A DNA stretch of 64,000 nucleotides from Streptomyces sp. NRRL S-87 (GTDB lineage: Bacteria; Actinomycetota; Actinomycetes; Streptomycetales; Streptomycetaceae): contig NZ_JOGB01000019.1 in assembly GCF_000719335.1 (NCBI RefSeq), positions 127,649-191,648 of the forward strand, given 5' to 3'. The notes beneath the pieces are model-generated. The model saw nothing but the letters and a program-made list of their open reading frames with translations, had not been told where the DNA came from and did no database searches. Within the stretch, counting starts at the first letter, position 1. Each line of letters begins with the position of its first letter. Shown here in pieces: positions 48,184-56,465 of this stretch. Both the position numbers and the translations under genes were made by a program.

Positions 48184-49572
48184 TCAAGGCGGGAGTGCCG
48201 TCCCGTGGTGTGTGGGGGAGCCTCTTGAGGCGTCATGGCAGGCTGGTCCGGAGGCAGGCCCGGGCCTGGGGTGGCCGCAGGCCAGGGGCGGAGCCGCCGT
48301 GGGGGCGTGCTCCGGGAGCCAGAGGACCGCGACCGCGCCCGCGCAGGCGCCCTCGCGTTCGATGCCGCCCGGCGCGGCGACGTTCCGGAACGTCAGGCGG
48401 GCGCCCAGGACCCGGGCCTGGCCGGCGGCGATGGTCAGGCCCAGGCCGTGCCCGACGCCCGCCCGGTCGGTCGAGCCCGTGCGGAACCGGCTCGGCCCCT
48501 CCCGGAGCAGTGCCTCCGGGAAGCCAGGACCGTGGTCGCGCACCCGGACCACCCGGCCCTCGACGTCGACCTGCACCGGCTGCCTGCCGTACCGGGCCGC
48601 GTTGGCGAGCAGGTTGCCGAGGATGCGCTCCAGCCGGCGCGGGTCCGTGGCGACGATCTCGTCCGCCACCACCCGGACCCTGGCCTCCGGCATCAGGACG
48701 GCCACCCGTCGCGAGACGAACTCGCCCAGCGCCACCTCCTGGAGCTCGGCCCGCTCCGAGGCGCTGTCCAGCCGGGCCACCTCCAGCACGTCCTCGACCA
48801 GGACCCGCATCGCCTGCGCCCGGTCCCGTACGAGCTCCGTCGGCCGCCCGGGCGGCAGCAGTTCGGCGGCCGTCAGCAGGCCCGTCACCGGGGTGCGCAG
48901 CTCGTGCGCGATGTCCGCGGTCACCCGCCGCTCGGCCTCCAGCCGCTGCTGCAGCGCGTCGGCCATGCGGTCCACGGCCCGTGCGAGGTCGTCGGTCTCG
49001 TCGCGTACGACGCCCCCGACCGCGTCCCGCACCCGTACGTGCGGGTCGCCCTGGGCGACCTTCCCGGCCGCGGCCGCGGCCTTGCGCAGCCGGCCCGAGA
49101 TCTGACCCCCGATGAGCACGCCCAGCGCGGAGCCGGCCACCACCACGGACACCGAGCCCACGACGAGTGCCTCGTCGAGGGCGCGCATCATGTTCGCGTT
49201 CTCCTGGAAGGAGTTGTGCAGCGACAGCACCTGCCCGTTGCCGAGCGGGACCGCGGCCCACACCTCCGGCGCGCCGCCCGGGTGCTCCTGCACGTACGAA
49301 CCGCGCCGTCCCGAGCGGGCCTTCTCGCGCAGCTCGCGCGGCAGGTCGGGGTCGTTCAGCTTCGCGCCCAGCGGCGGTTTCTTCGTCACCTCGGCGCTCT
49401 TCGCGAGGAACTGGACGCGCTCCATCTGCACCTCGCGCGCGCTCTGCAGCATCGAGACGCGGGCGGCGTTGTGCACCACCAGGCTGAGCGCGAGCGCGAT
49501 GAGCGCGCCGACGGCGGCGATGGCGAAGCTGATCTTCCAGCGGATGCCTGTGCGGAGTCTGACGCGCTTCAT
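48184..49572 (-). CDS. cseC: Cell-envelope stress sensor kinase CseC
   Basis: CseC is the membrane sensor of the CseB/CseC system that switches on sigE when the cell wall is damaged. The 462-residue protein has helices at about 11-34 and 135-158 with an extracytoplasmic domain between. HAMP follows (GGQISGRLRKAAAAAGKVAQG), then the H-box TADIAHELRTPVTGLLTAAE (His about 217). The ATPase domain has GNLLANAARYG and RAGVGHGLGLTIAAGQARVL. The start overlaps the stop of a bridging open frame (ATGA). The last ~25 residues fall in a dispersed repeat (48197-48250), so the normal end may have been altered. It is separated from cseB by a microsatellite. Confidence 0.93.
   Translation of the reverse strand: MKRVRLRTGIRWKISFAIAAVGALIALALSLVVHNAARVSMLQSAREVQMERVQFLAKSAEVTKKPPLGAKLNDPDLPRELREKARSGRRGSYVQEHPGGAPEVWAAVPLGNGQVLSLHNSFQENANMMRALDEALVVGSVSVVVAGSALGVLIGGQISGRLRKAAAAAGKVAQGDPHVRVRDAVGGVVRDETDDLARAVDRMADALQQRLEAERRVTADIAHELRTPVTGLLTAAELLPPGRPTELVRDRAQAMRVLVEDVLEVARLDSASERAELQEVALGEFVSRRVAVLMPEARVRVVADEIVATDPRRLERILGNLLANAARYGRQPVQVDVEGRVVRVRDHGPGFPEALLREGPSRFRTGSTDRAGVGHGLGLTIAAGQARVLGARLTFRNVAAPGGIEREGACAGAVAVLWLPEHAPTAAPPLACGHPRPGPASGPACHDASRGSPTHHGTALPP
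48197..48250. repeat. Dispersed repeat, copy 1 (3' end of cseC)
   Basis: GCCGTCCCGTGGTGTGTGGG, then CCTCTTGA and CGTCATGGC, recurs at 63902-63955 with the same order and nearly the same spacing. Here it encodes the C-terminal tail of CseC. Confidence 0.75.
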
Positions 49573-49784
49573 CCGGTGGGCCCCGGGCGGGTCGCGGGCT
49601 CTGTGTCTCGGGTCATGCCTTCTCGTATCGCCTCATGCCCGGGGCCGCCTGCGTGCCTGCGTGCGTGCCTGCCTGCGTGCCTGCGTGCCTGCTGCGTGCG
49701 TGCGTGCGTGCGTGCCTGCGTGCCTGCCTGCTGCGTGCGTGCCTGCGTGCCTGCGTGCGTGCGCGGCGCGGCCCCCCGGCTCAT
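49569..49784 (-). other. Possible 71-codon bridging ORF between cseB and cseC
   Basis: An open frame begins with ATG 4 bases after the cseB stop, reads through the tetranucleotide tract as a Thr/His/Ala/Arg/Gln-rich peptide (repeated ARTHARTQ-like units), and ends with a TGA that overlaps the cseC ATG. The junctions are what translational coupling would need. Whether it is translated is unknown, and the peptide itself looks functionless. Confidence 0.35.
49648..49764. repeat. Tetranucleotide microsatellite in the cseB-cseC junction
   Basis: About 117 bases made of GCGT/GCCT (plus strand TGCG and TGCC) tetramers with a few 3-base slips (CTGCTGCG). It lies inside the sigE-cse operon between cseB and cseC. 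Such tracts change length by slipped-strand pairing. Confidence 0.92.
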
Positions 49785-49788
49785 GCCG

Positions 49789-50493
49789 TCATGCCTTCAG
49801 CTTGTATCCGAAGCCGCGGACCGTCTCGATCCTGTCCTGGCCGATCTTGGTGCGCAGCCGCTGGACGTGGACGTCCACGACCCGGGTGTCCCCGCCCCAG
49901 TCGTAGTCCCAGACCCGCTCCAGCAGCCGGTCGCGGGAGAGCACGGTGCCCGGCGCGGTCGAGAACTCCAGCAGCAGCCGCATCTCGGTCGGGGTCAGTG
50001 CGACCGGCGCCCCGCCCTTGCGCACCTCCATGCCCTCGGTGTCGACCTCCAGGTCCCCGAAGGACAGCACCCCGCGCTCGCCGCCGAGTTCGTCCTCGGC
50101 CGCCGCCCCGCCGTTGCCGCCGGCGTGCCCGAAGCGGCGCAGCACCGCCCGGATCCGGGCGACCAGCACCGCGCCGTCGAAGGGCTTCGTCACGTAGTCG
50201 TCCGCGCCCGCCTCCAGGCCGAGCACGACGTCGATCGAGTCGGCCCGCGCCGACAGCATGATCACCGGCACGGTGGACTCGTCACGGATGCGCCGGCACA
50301 GGCTCACCCCGTCCATGCCCGGCACCATCACGTCCAGCAGCGCGATGTCGGGCCGCTTCTCCCGGAAGGACTCCAGGCCCGCCAGCCCGTCGGGCCGGGC
50401 GGTCACGACGAAGCCGTCCCGCTCCAGAGCGAGGGTCGTCGCCTCGCGGATGACGTCGTCGTCCTCCACGAAAAGCACATGCGTCTCGGCCAT
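49789..50493 (-). CDS. cseB: Response regulator CseB (OmpR family)
   Basis: CseB, phosphorylated by CseC, activates the sigE promoter. The 234-residue protein has the receiver start HVLFVEDDDVIREATTLAL, the phospho-acceptor Asp in IALLDVMVPGMDG (about residue 54), the Lys in DYVTKPFDG, and a winged-helix DNA-binding domain ending VVDVHVQRLRTKIGQDRIETVRGFGYKL. A ~25-residue Gly/Ala-rich linker joins the two. The start is 9 bases after the cseA stop. Downstream, cseC is displaced by 216 bases. Confidence 0.96.
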   Translation of the reverse strand: MAETHVLFVEDDDVIREATTLALERDGFVVTARPDGLAGLESFREKRPDIALLDVMVPGMDGVSLCRRIRDESTVPVIMLSARADSIDVVLGLEAGADDYVTKPFDGAVLVARIRAVLRRFGHAGGNGGAAAEDELGGERGVLSFGDLEVDTEGMEVRKGGAPVALTPTEMRLLLEFSTAPGTVLSRDRLLERVWDYDWGGDTRVVDVHVQRLRTKIGQDRIETVRGFGYKLKA

Positions 50494-50502
50494 CCGCTGC
50501 TC

Positions 50503-51171
50503 TCAGCCCTTCGAGGTGATGGCCGGGGCGGGCTGGCCCCCGCCGTCGGCCGTGTTGCTGAAATCCGTGTGCACCCTGTCGTGCAGGGTGAACTTGTCCC
50601 CCGACCACCGGTACGTGATCACGTCCTGGCCCGACGGGTAGGCGATGGAGTCGCCCTTGCCGTAGACCTCGCGGGTGAGTACGAGGTCGCCCCGGTCGAT
50701 CTCGGCGTAGACGGGGGCTTCCTCGGAGGAGAAGACGTTCTCGAACTTCTCGCCGTCCTTGCGGTACACGAACGTGCCCACGCCCACGGCGTCGGCACAG
50801 GACAGCACGTTGACGATCACGTCGTCCGCGCTGTTCGCGGTGACCTTCCCGTACGTCACGTCCACCGGGTACTGCTTGCCCACGCACGGCTTGAGGTCGC
50901 GCTTGAGCTGCGCGCTGACCTTCGCGTCCGCCCTCACCAGCGCCACGGCGTCGACGCGCTCGACCGCCGGCAGCGACGAGGCCCGCGGGGTGGGGGCGGT
51001 CTTGGCCGCCGACTCCGTACCGGCCGGACCCTCGTCCTTCAGGCCGGTGCCGTTCGAGGAGCAGCCGACCATGAACAGCACTGAGCCGACGAGGACGACC
51101 GTCCCCGCCGACATCAGTACGAGTGAGCCCCGGCTCTCCCGGTCGAGGCATCTGCCACTCAGGCCGCGCAA
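50503..51171 (-). CDS. cseA: Lipoprotein CseA, negative regulator of sigE signalling
   Basis: CseA is an extracytoplasmic lipoprotein that dampens the CseBC response. The signal sequence runs through LVLMSAGTVVLVGSVLFMVG to Cys about residue 39 in a lipobox-like FMVGC. The mature domain contains RADAKVSAQLKRDLKPCVG and ends in ITSKG. I chose TTG at 51171 because GAGGGG lies 8 bases upstream and it gives a basic n-region; it overlaps the sigE stop by 13 bases. An ATG at 51114 (MSAGTVVL) gives a shorter signal peptide but has no ribosome site. Confidence 0.88.
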   Translation of the reverse strand: MRGLSGRCLDRESRGSLVLMSAGTVVLVGSVLFMVGCSSNGTGLKDEGPAGTESAAKTAPTPRASSLPAVERVDAVALVRADAKVSAQLKRDLKPCVGKQYPVDVTYGKVTANSADDVIVNVLSCADAVGVGTFVYRKDGEKFENVFSSEEAPVYAEIDRGDLVLTREVYGKGDSIAYPSGQDVITYRWSGDKFTLHDRVHTDFSNTADGGGQPAPAITSKG

Positions 51172-51725
51172 CGCACCCGCCCCTCGTTCCGCACGTCGTG
51201 GTGGTGGTCGCCGCGCTCGAGGGCGCGCATGTCGAGGTTGCGGCTCTCGAGCTCCTGACGGAGCCGGGCCAGCGCGCGGTGCAGTGTGCTCTTCACAGTC
51301 CCTGCCGACATTCCGAGCGCCGCGGCCGTCTCCTCGGTGCTCATCTGCTCCCAGTGTCGCAGCACCACGACGCTGCGCTGCTTGGGCGCGAGAACCTTGA
51401 GGATGTCCATCAGCAGGGCGCGGTCGGCGCGCTGCTCGGCGCCGTCCTCGACGCTCGCGTCGGGCAGCTGCTCGGTGGGGACCTCTTCGAGCTTGCGGGC
51501 CCGCCACCACTCGGTGCGCGTGTTGATCATGACGCGGCGCAGGTAGGCGTCGGCGAGCGACTTGTCGGCTATGCCGTCCCAGCGGCCGTACGTCCGGACC
51601 AGCGCGGTCTGGAGCAGGTCCTGCGCGTCGGTCGGGTCCGGGACCAGGCGGCGGGCACTGCGCAGCAGCGCGTCCTGGCGGGTACGTACGTACTCCTCGA
51701 ATCCGAGCACCTCGCCGTGCGCCAT
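51159..51725 (-). CDS. sigE: ECF RNA polymerase sigma factor SigE
   Basis: SigE directs the cell-envelope stress regulon of Streptomyces, including wall and teichoic-acid genes. The 188-residue protein has region 2 (LLRSARRLVPDPTDAQDLLQTALVRTYGRWDGI, then LADAYLRRVMINTRTEWWR) and region 4 (LAPKQRSVVVLRHWEQMSTEETAAALGMSAGTVKSTLHRALARLR). No anti-sigma factor is encoded beside it; control is through transcription by CseB. The ATG has GGAGG 9 bases upstream. The 283-base gap before it should hold the CseB-dependent promoter, which I cannot delimit. Confidence 0.97.
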   Translation of the reverse strand: MAHGEVLGFEEYVRTRQDALLRSARRLVPDPTDAQDLLQTALVRTYGRWDGIADKSLADAYLRRVMINTRTEWWRARKLEEVPTEQLPDASVEDGAEQRADRALLMDILKVLAPKQRSVVVLRHWEQMSTEETAAALGMSAGTVKSTLHRALARLRQELESRNLDMRALERGDHHHDVRNEGRVRCAA

Positions 51726-51930
51726 GTCAGACCGCCTCCGTTCCTGTCCGTCCGTGCGTCTCCTGCTTACGGATTCGAAGGTACGGAGGGGTTGTCACGA
51801 GGCTGTGCGGTCCAGACCTCGGTGGACGCACGGAAAGCCATAGGTTGTGTAACAGCCCCTGGGGCGACGGTTTCCGAGCTGGTGCCGGAGCGCGACATTC
51901 CGACGCCGCGAACGGGGGAAGGGGCGGGCG

Positions 51931-51981
51931 GCCGACTCCGGCTCCCGCAGGGCAACGACCCGCGCGGGAGCCGGAGTCGGC
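51931..51981 (-). terminator. Terminator after mutY
   Basis: A perfect 18-bp inverted repeat (51931-51948 with 51964-51981, 15-base loop) lies 28 bases beyond the mutY stop and upstream of the sigE promoter, insulating sigE from readthrough. Confidence 0.75.
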
Positions 51982-52008
51982 GGCCCGGCCGGGCGCCGGG
52001 CGGGGCGG

Positions 52009-52977
52009 TTACGTCAGGGGCAGCCGGTACAGGCGGCCGGCCAGCGGCTCGACCAGCCCGTCCGAGACCAGCCCGTCCAGCGCCCGGGCCCGCTGCACCG
52101 GTTCGTCCCACACCGTGTCCAGCACGGCCTGCGGCACCGGCCCCACCGCGTCCCGCAGCACGGCCAACAGCCGCCCCCGCACCTGCCGGTCGGTGCCCGC
52201 GTACGTCTGGCCGCGCCGCGGCGGGCCCTGGTGCGCCGGCTTGCCGGCCAGCCGCCAGGCGCAGCGCGCGGCGATCGGACAGCGTTCGCACGAGGGGCTC
52301 TTGGCGGTGCACACCAGCGCGCCCAGCTCCATCGAGGCCGCCGCCCAGGCCGCGGCCGTCGGCTCGTCGTCGGGCAGCAGGGCCCGGGCCAGGCGCCGTT
52401 CGGCGGCGGTGGTCGCGTTCGGCGGGTACTCGGTACCGGTGACGGCGCGGGCGAAGACGCGGCGGACGTTGGTGTCGAGGACCGCGTGCCGCTGCCCGTA
52501 CGCGAACGAGGCCACCGCCGCCGCCGTGTACTCGCCGATCCCCGGCAGGGCCAGCAGCTGGGCGTGGTCGCGCGGTACGTCGCCCCCGTGGCGTTCCGTT
52601 ATCGCCACGGCCGCCCCGTGCAGCCGCAGCGCCCGGCGCGGGTAGCCGAGGCGGCCCCAGGCGCGGACGGCCTCGCCGGGCGCCTCGGCCGCGAGGTCGG
52701 CCGGGCGGGGCCAGCGGGCCAGCCACTGCTCGTACACCGGGAGCACCCGGGCGACCGGGGTCTGCTGGAGCATGAACTCGCTGACCATCACCCCCCAGGG
52801 GCCGGCCTCGGGGTGTCGCCACGGCAGGTCGCGGGCGTGCCCCCCGAACCAGTCGATGACGGGGTCGTGCAGCTCACCGGGCGCCACGGCGCCACCGGCT
52901 TCCCGGAGTGCGGGGTCCGGGGTCCCGGCGGCGGAGGCCGGGACGGGGGAGGAGGGGGAGTCGGGAATGGCAGTCAT
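52009..52977 (-). CDS. mutY: A/G-specific adenine DNA glycosylase
   Basis: MutY removes adenine mispaired with 8-oxoguanine. The 322-residue protein shows the helix-hairpin-helix LLALPGIGEYTAAAVASFAYGQ, the catalytic Asp region HAVLDTNVRRV, VSEFMLQQTPVARV, and the [4Fe-4S] cluster cysteines in VCTAKSPSCERCPIAARC (spacing 6-2-5). The C-terminal NUDIX-like 8-oxoG recognition domain is much reduced, as in actinobacterial short forms. The ATG at 52977 has GGAG upstream. It is co-directional with the PAP2 gene upstream. Confidence 0.95.
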   Translation of the reverse strand: MTAIPDSPSSPVPASAAGTPDPALREAGGAVAPGELHDPVIDWFGGHARDLPWRHPEAGPWGVMVSEFMLQQTPVARVLPVYEQWLARWPRPADLAAEAPGEAVRAWGRLGYPRRALRLHGAAVAITERHGGDVPRDHAQLLALPGIGEYTAAAVASFAYGQRHAVLDTNVRRVFARAVTGTEYPPNATTAAERRLARALLPDDEPTAAAWAAASMELGALVCTAKSPSCERCPIAARCAWRLAGKPAHQGPPRRGQTYAGTDRQVRGRLLAVLRDAVGPVPQAVLDTVWDEPVQRARALDGLVSDGLVEPLAGRLYRLPLT

Positions 52978-53064
52978 GACACTCCGCATCCTGGCACGTT
53001 TCGGGGGTGCCGCGCGGCCCTCCGGCACCGCCGAGGAGGCAGCTACCCGGGTGCGCCCGTGCGG

Positions 53065-53907
53065 TCAGCCCCGCCCGTAGCCGCCGTGGTCGCCGTGCCC
53101 GTACGGCGGGGTGCTTGCGGGCCCCGGCCGGGAGGGCGCGTACGCCTGGGCGGCGCCGGGGGCGCCCGGGGCCGCGGTTCCGTATCGCTGGGCCGGCACG
53201 GCCGGGGCGCGGCCGCTCGCCCGGTCGTGGTCGGGGCGGGGGCCGTTGCCGTAGGCCGGGCCGGCGGCCGGGGCTGTGGGGGAGCCGGGGTGCCGGCCGG
53301 CGGAGGCCGGGCGGCCCGGGCCCGCGAACCAGGCGAAGGCGGCCGTGCCGGAGGCGCGCATGGTCTCCAGGACCCGGCCCAGCGGCCACGTCAGGGCGGC
53401 CACGGTCAGGGCCGCCGTGGAGGCGCCCAGCACGAGGCCGATGCCGACGTCGTGCGGGTAGTGCACGCCCACGAACACCCGGGAGAAGGCCATCAGCACG
53501 GCCATCGGCAGCGTCACGTACCCCAGCCGCGGCAGCGCGAGGGCCAGGGCGACGGCCGCGGCGCCGGCGATCGTGGAGTGGTTGCTGGGGAACGACCAGT
53601 CGCCGTGCGGAGGGCACGTCACGAGCGAGGCCGCCGCCCCCGCCACCGCCCGGCACGGCCGCTCCTCGTGCACGAGCGACTTGAGGAGCTCCGAGACGAT
53701 GTACGCGAAGGCCGTCGCGAGCGGTGCCAGCACGGCGAGGGAGAGCGCGCGCACGTCCCCGGTGCGGGCCCGCCACCACACGACGACGAACAGCACACCG
53801 AACAGCAGCAGTCCGGCCTCGGTCCACAGTTCGGCCACGGTCTGAAGCCAACCGGGCGTGGAATGAGCGAAATCCGTGACATCGCGATAGAGGTCGGAGG
53901 TGTCCAT
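53065..53907 (-). CDS. PAP2-family membrane phosphatase
   Basis: A 280-residue membrane phosphatase with about five helices. The three PAP2 motifs are visible: KSLVHEERP (KxxxxxxRP), SFPSNHST (PSGH-like) and SRVFVGVHYPHDV (SRxxxxxHxxxD). Members hydrolyse undecaprenyl pyrophosphate or phosphatidate-type lipids outside the membrane; the substrate here is unknown. The C-terminal ~90 residues are Gly/Pro/Tyr/Ala-rich and disordered. ATG 53907 and GTG 53913 are both possible starts; neither has a clear ribosome site. Confidence 0.9.
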   Translation of the reverse strand: MDTSDLYRDVTDFAHSTPGWLQTVAELWTEAGLLLFGVLFVVVWWRARTGDVRALSLAVLAPLATAFAYIVSELLKSLVHEERPCRAVAGAAASLVTCPPHGDWSFPSNHSTIAGAAAVALALALPRLGYVTLPMAVLMAFSRVFVGVHYPHDVGIGLVLGASTAALTVAALTWPLGRVLETMRASGTAAFAWFAGPGRPASAGRHPGSPTAPAAGPAYGNGPRPDHDRASGRAPAVPAQRYGTAAPGAPGAAQAYAPSRPGPASTPPYGHGDHGGYGRG

Positions 53908-54087
53908 GGTCACCGACAGTACGTAAAGCCGACGTGTGACGGTAACCGGCCCCTCATGTGACCTTTAACCTCGGTGTGCGATGGCGGGCGCGGTCGGCGT
54001 GCGACGCGGAATGATGATCGCCAAATCTCGCGCGCCGCGCGGCGGGTGGCCAGCGCACGTGCCCCGATCTCTCGTACAGTTCGCTGC

Positions 54088-54933
54088 GTGGGATCTCTGC
54101 GCAATCCGGTCGGGCCGCTCCCCTCCTCCATCTACTGGCGAAGGAGGGCCGTGCTGGCGTCCGTCGTGGCGCTGCTCGCCATCCTCGCCACGTGGGTCGT
54201 CAGTTCCGGCGCCAAGCCGGGCAGCACGGACGCCAAGAACGGCTCCCCGCGCTCCAACACCCCGATCACCCCCGGGGCCGATCCCTCCGGGTCGCCGATC
54301 ACCCAGTACCCGGGCGGTCGCGGCGGGTCGGGCAGCAGCGGCACCGGGAGCGGGAGCGGTACGGGATCCGAGGGCACCGGCGGCGGCTCGGCCGGCAGCG
54401 CCTCGGGCGCGGACGGCGGTACGGACTCCGGCACGGACGCGGGCGCGGGCAAGAACGGCGACCCCGGCGGCGGTCCTGGCGGTTCCGGCGGTGCCGAGCC
54501 GGTCCGGGTGCCGGCCGGCTCCCAGCTGCCCAACTGCGCGGCCGGCGCGGTGCGGTGGACCGTACGCAGCGTCAAGAACAGCTACGAGCCCACCGAACGG
54601 CCGCGGTTCGAGCTGACCGCCGGCAACACCTCGGGCACCAGCTGCAAGCTGGACCTCGGTCCGCGCACCGCGGTGCTCACGATCACCCGCACCGGCGACG
54701 ACAAGCCCGTGTGGTCCTCCGCGGACTGCCCGAGCGGCGCGGGGACGGTGTACTACCGGGTGCCGGCGCAGACGGAGATCCGGCACGCGGTGGAGTGGGA
54801 CCGCAAGGCCAGCGACGCGGCGAAGTGCGCGGCTCCGCCCGCGGGTGCGGCCGAGCCCGGGACGTACCTGGTGGAGGTGCGGTCGCCGGGACTGCCGGTC
54901 GTGCAGACGTCGTTCGTCCTCGACCGGGACTGA
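54088..54933 (+). CDS. Membrane-anchored conserved hypothetical protein with Ser/Gly linker
   Basis: A 281-residue protein starting VGSLRNPVGPLPSSIYWRRR, with one hydrophobic helix at about 21-38 and then a Ser/Gly/Thr/Asp-rich linker of ~100 residues. The C-terminal ~120 residues form an extracytoplasmic domain, from PNCAAGAVRWTVRSVKNSYEPTE to VVQTSFVLDRD, with four cysteines (PNCA, SCKLD, ADCP, AKCA). The domain looks like a small beta-sandwich of unknown function. The GTG start at 54088 marks the beginning of clear conservation-like sequence. Probably exposed at the cell surface through the long linker. Confidence 0.78.
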   Translation: MGSLRNPVGPLPSSIYWRRRAVLASVVALLAILATWVVSSGAKPGSTDAKNGSPRSNTPITPGADPSGSPITQYPGGRGGSGSSGTGSGSGTGSEGTGGGSAGSASGADGGTDSGTDAGAGKNGDPGGGPGGSGGAEPVRVPAGSQLPNCAAGAVRWTVRSVKNSYEPTERPRFELTAGNTSGTSCKLDLGPRTAVLTITRTGDDKPVWSSADCPSGAGTVYYRVPAQTEIRHAVEWDRKASDAAKCAAPPAGAAEPGTYLVEVRSPGLPVVQTSFVLDRD

Positions 54934-54940
54934 CGGGGCC

Positions 54941-55010
54941 CGTCGACCGGCTGACGCGCCCGTCGACCGGCTGACGGGGGGATCGACCGGCTGACAGCTC
55001 GATCGGCCGG
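54941..55010. repeat. 20-bp tandem repeat
   Basis: Three copies plus a partial copy of CGTCGACCGGCTGACGNNNN (starts 54941, 54961, 54981, 55001) lie just after the Ser/Gly-rich protein gene and before the convergent disA. Confidence 0.88.
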
Positions 55011-55090
55011 CGGGCCGCGGATCGGCACGACGGCCCGGTCGGGGCCGGGCCGGTGGGACCGGTCCGCGGGGCGGCCAGGTCCGTCCCGTT

Positions 55091-56215
55091 CTAGACGTAC
55101 CGCTCCAGGATCGAGGACTCGGCCAGCCGGGACAGGCCCTCGCGCACGCTGCGCGCGCGGGCCTCGCCGACGCCGTCCACGGTCTGGAGGTCGTCCACGC
55201 TCGCGGCCAGCAGCTTCTGCAACCCGCCGAAGTGCTCGACCAGCCGCTCGATGATCGCGCCCGGCAGGCGCGGGACCTTGGCCAGCAGCCGGTAGCCGCG
55301 CGGCGAGACCGCCGAGTCGAGGGTCTCCGGGGAGCCGCTGTAGCCCAGGGCCTTGGCGACGATCGGCAGTTCCAGCAGCTCGGCGTGCGTCAGGGCGTCG
55401 AGGTCGGCCAGCGCCTCGTCGACCGTGCGGGAACGCTTCGCCGTCGGCTCCGGCACGTAGTCCCGCGCGACCAGCTCGCGCTCGCCCTCGACGCCCACGG
55501 TCAGCTCGTCGAGCTGGAGCGAGAGCAGGCGGCCGTCCGTACCGAGCTCGACGACGTACTCGGCGATCTCGGTGGCGATCCGGCGGACCATCTCCAGCCG
55601 CTGCGCGACCGCGCTCACGTCCCGGACGGTGACCAGGTCCTCGATCTCCAGCGCGGAGAGCGTGCCCGCCACCTCGTCCAGGCGCAGCTTGTACCGCTCC
55701 AGCGTCGCCAGGGCCTGGTTGGCGCGGGAGAGGATCGCGCCGGACTCCTCCAGCACGCGCCGCTCGCCGTCCACGTACAGGGCGATCAGCCGCATGGACT
55801 GGGAGACGGAGACGACCGGGAAGCCGCACTGCTTGGAGACGCGGTCGGCGGTGCGGTGCCGGGTGCCGGTCTCCTCGGTGGGGATCGACGCGTCCGGCAC
55901 CAGCTGCACGCCGGCCCGAAGGATCTTGGTGATGTCCTTGTCGAGGATCAGCGCGCCGTCGAGCTTGCACAGCTCGCGCAGGCGGGTGGCGGTGAACTCG
56001 ACGTCGAGTACGAAACCGCCGGTGCACATGGCTTCGACGGTCTTGTCCATGCCGAGGACGATCAGGCCGCCGGTGTTGCCGCGGACGATCCGCTCCAGTC
56101 CGTCACGCAGGGCCTGACCAGGCGCGACGGCGCTCAGGGAAGCGCGTACCAGCGCCTCGTGCTTGGAGCTCGCGCCGGACTTCCCGGGTGCTGCTGCCCC
56201 GTCCTTGGCTGCCAC
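55091..56215 (-). CDS. disA: DNA integrity scanning protein DisA (diadenylate cyclase)
   Basis: DisA makes cyclic di-AMP from two ATP and links its output to DNA branch structures. The 374-residue protein has the N-terminal DAC domain with CKLDGALILDKD (DGA motif) and EETGTRHRTADR (RHR motif), a helical spine, and a C-terminal helix-hairpin-helix (LLAASVDDLQTVDGVGEARARSVREGL). The GTG at 56215 follows GGAGGAG by 4 bases. It is downstream of radA on the same strand, a widespread pairing; a 23-bp tandem repeat lies between. c-di-AMP controls osmotic and wall functions in relatives. Confidence 0.97.
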   Translation of the reverse strand: MAAKDGAAAPGKSGASSKHEALVRASLSAVAPGQALRDGLERIVRGNTGGLIVLGMDKTVEAMCTGGFVLDVEFTATRLRELCKLDGALILDKDITKILRAGVQLVPDASIPTEETGTRHRTADRVSKQCGFPVVSVSQSMRLIALYVDGERRVLEESGAILSRANQALATLERYKLRLDEVAGTLSALEIEDLVTVRDVSAVAQRLEMVRRIATEIAEYVVELGTDGRLLSLQLDELTVGVEGERELVARDYVPEPTAKRSRTVDEALADLDALTHAELLELPIVAKALGYSGSPETLDSAVSPRGYRLLAKVPRLPGAIIERLVEHFGGLQKLLAASVDDLQTVDGVGEARARSVREGLSRLAESSILERYV

Positions 56216-56335
56216 TGCACTCCTCCGGTCGCGGTTGCGGTGCCCGTAGACGGCCGGGCGGACCAGCCCAAAGTCTACCGGCGCGCCCTGCCGGCCCCCG
56301 GTGCCTTGCCCGACCTGACCGGTTCGGACCCCGAT

Positions 56336-56415
56336 CCGCACCCCGACGCCGCGCCCCTCCGCACCCCGACGCCGCGCCCCTCCGCCCCTCGACGCCGCAC
56401 CCCTCCGCACCCCGG
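56336..56415. repeat. 23-bp tandem repeat between radA and disA
   Basis: Three copies (56336-56358, 56359-56381, 56382-56404) and a partial fourth of CCGCACCCCGACGCCGCGCC plus CCT. It occupies part of the 250-base gap, which is otherwise GC-rich and shows no gene. Confidence 0.88.
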
Positions 56416-56465
56416 TCCGCGCCCGCCGGTACGTTCCCGGACGTCCGCCCGGGGCGTGCCCGCCG

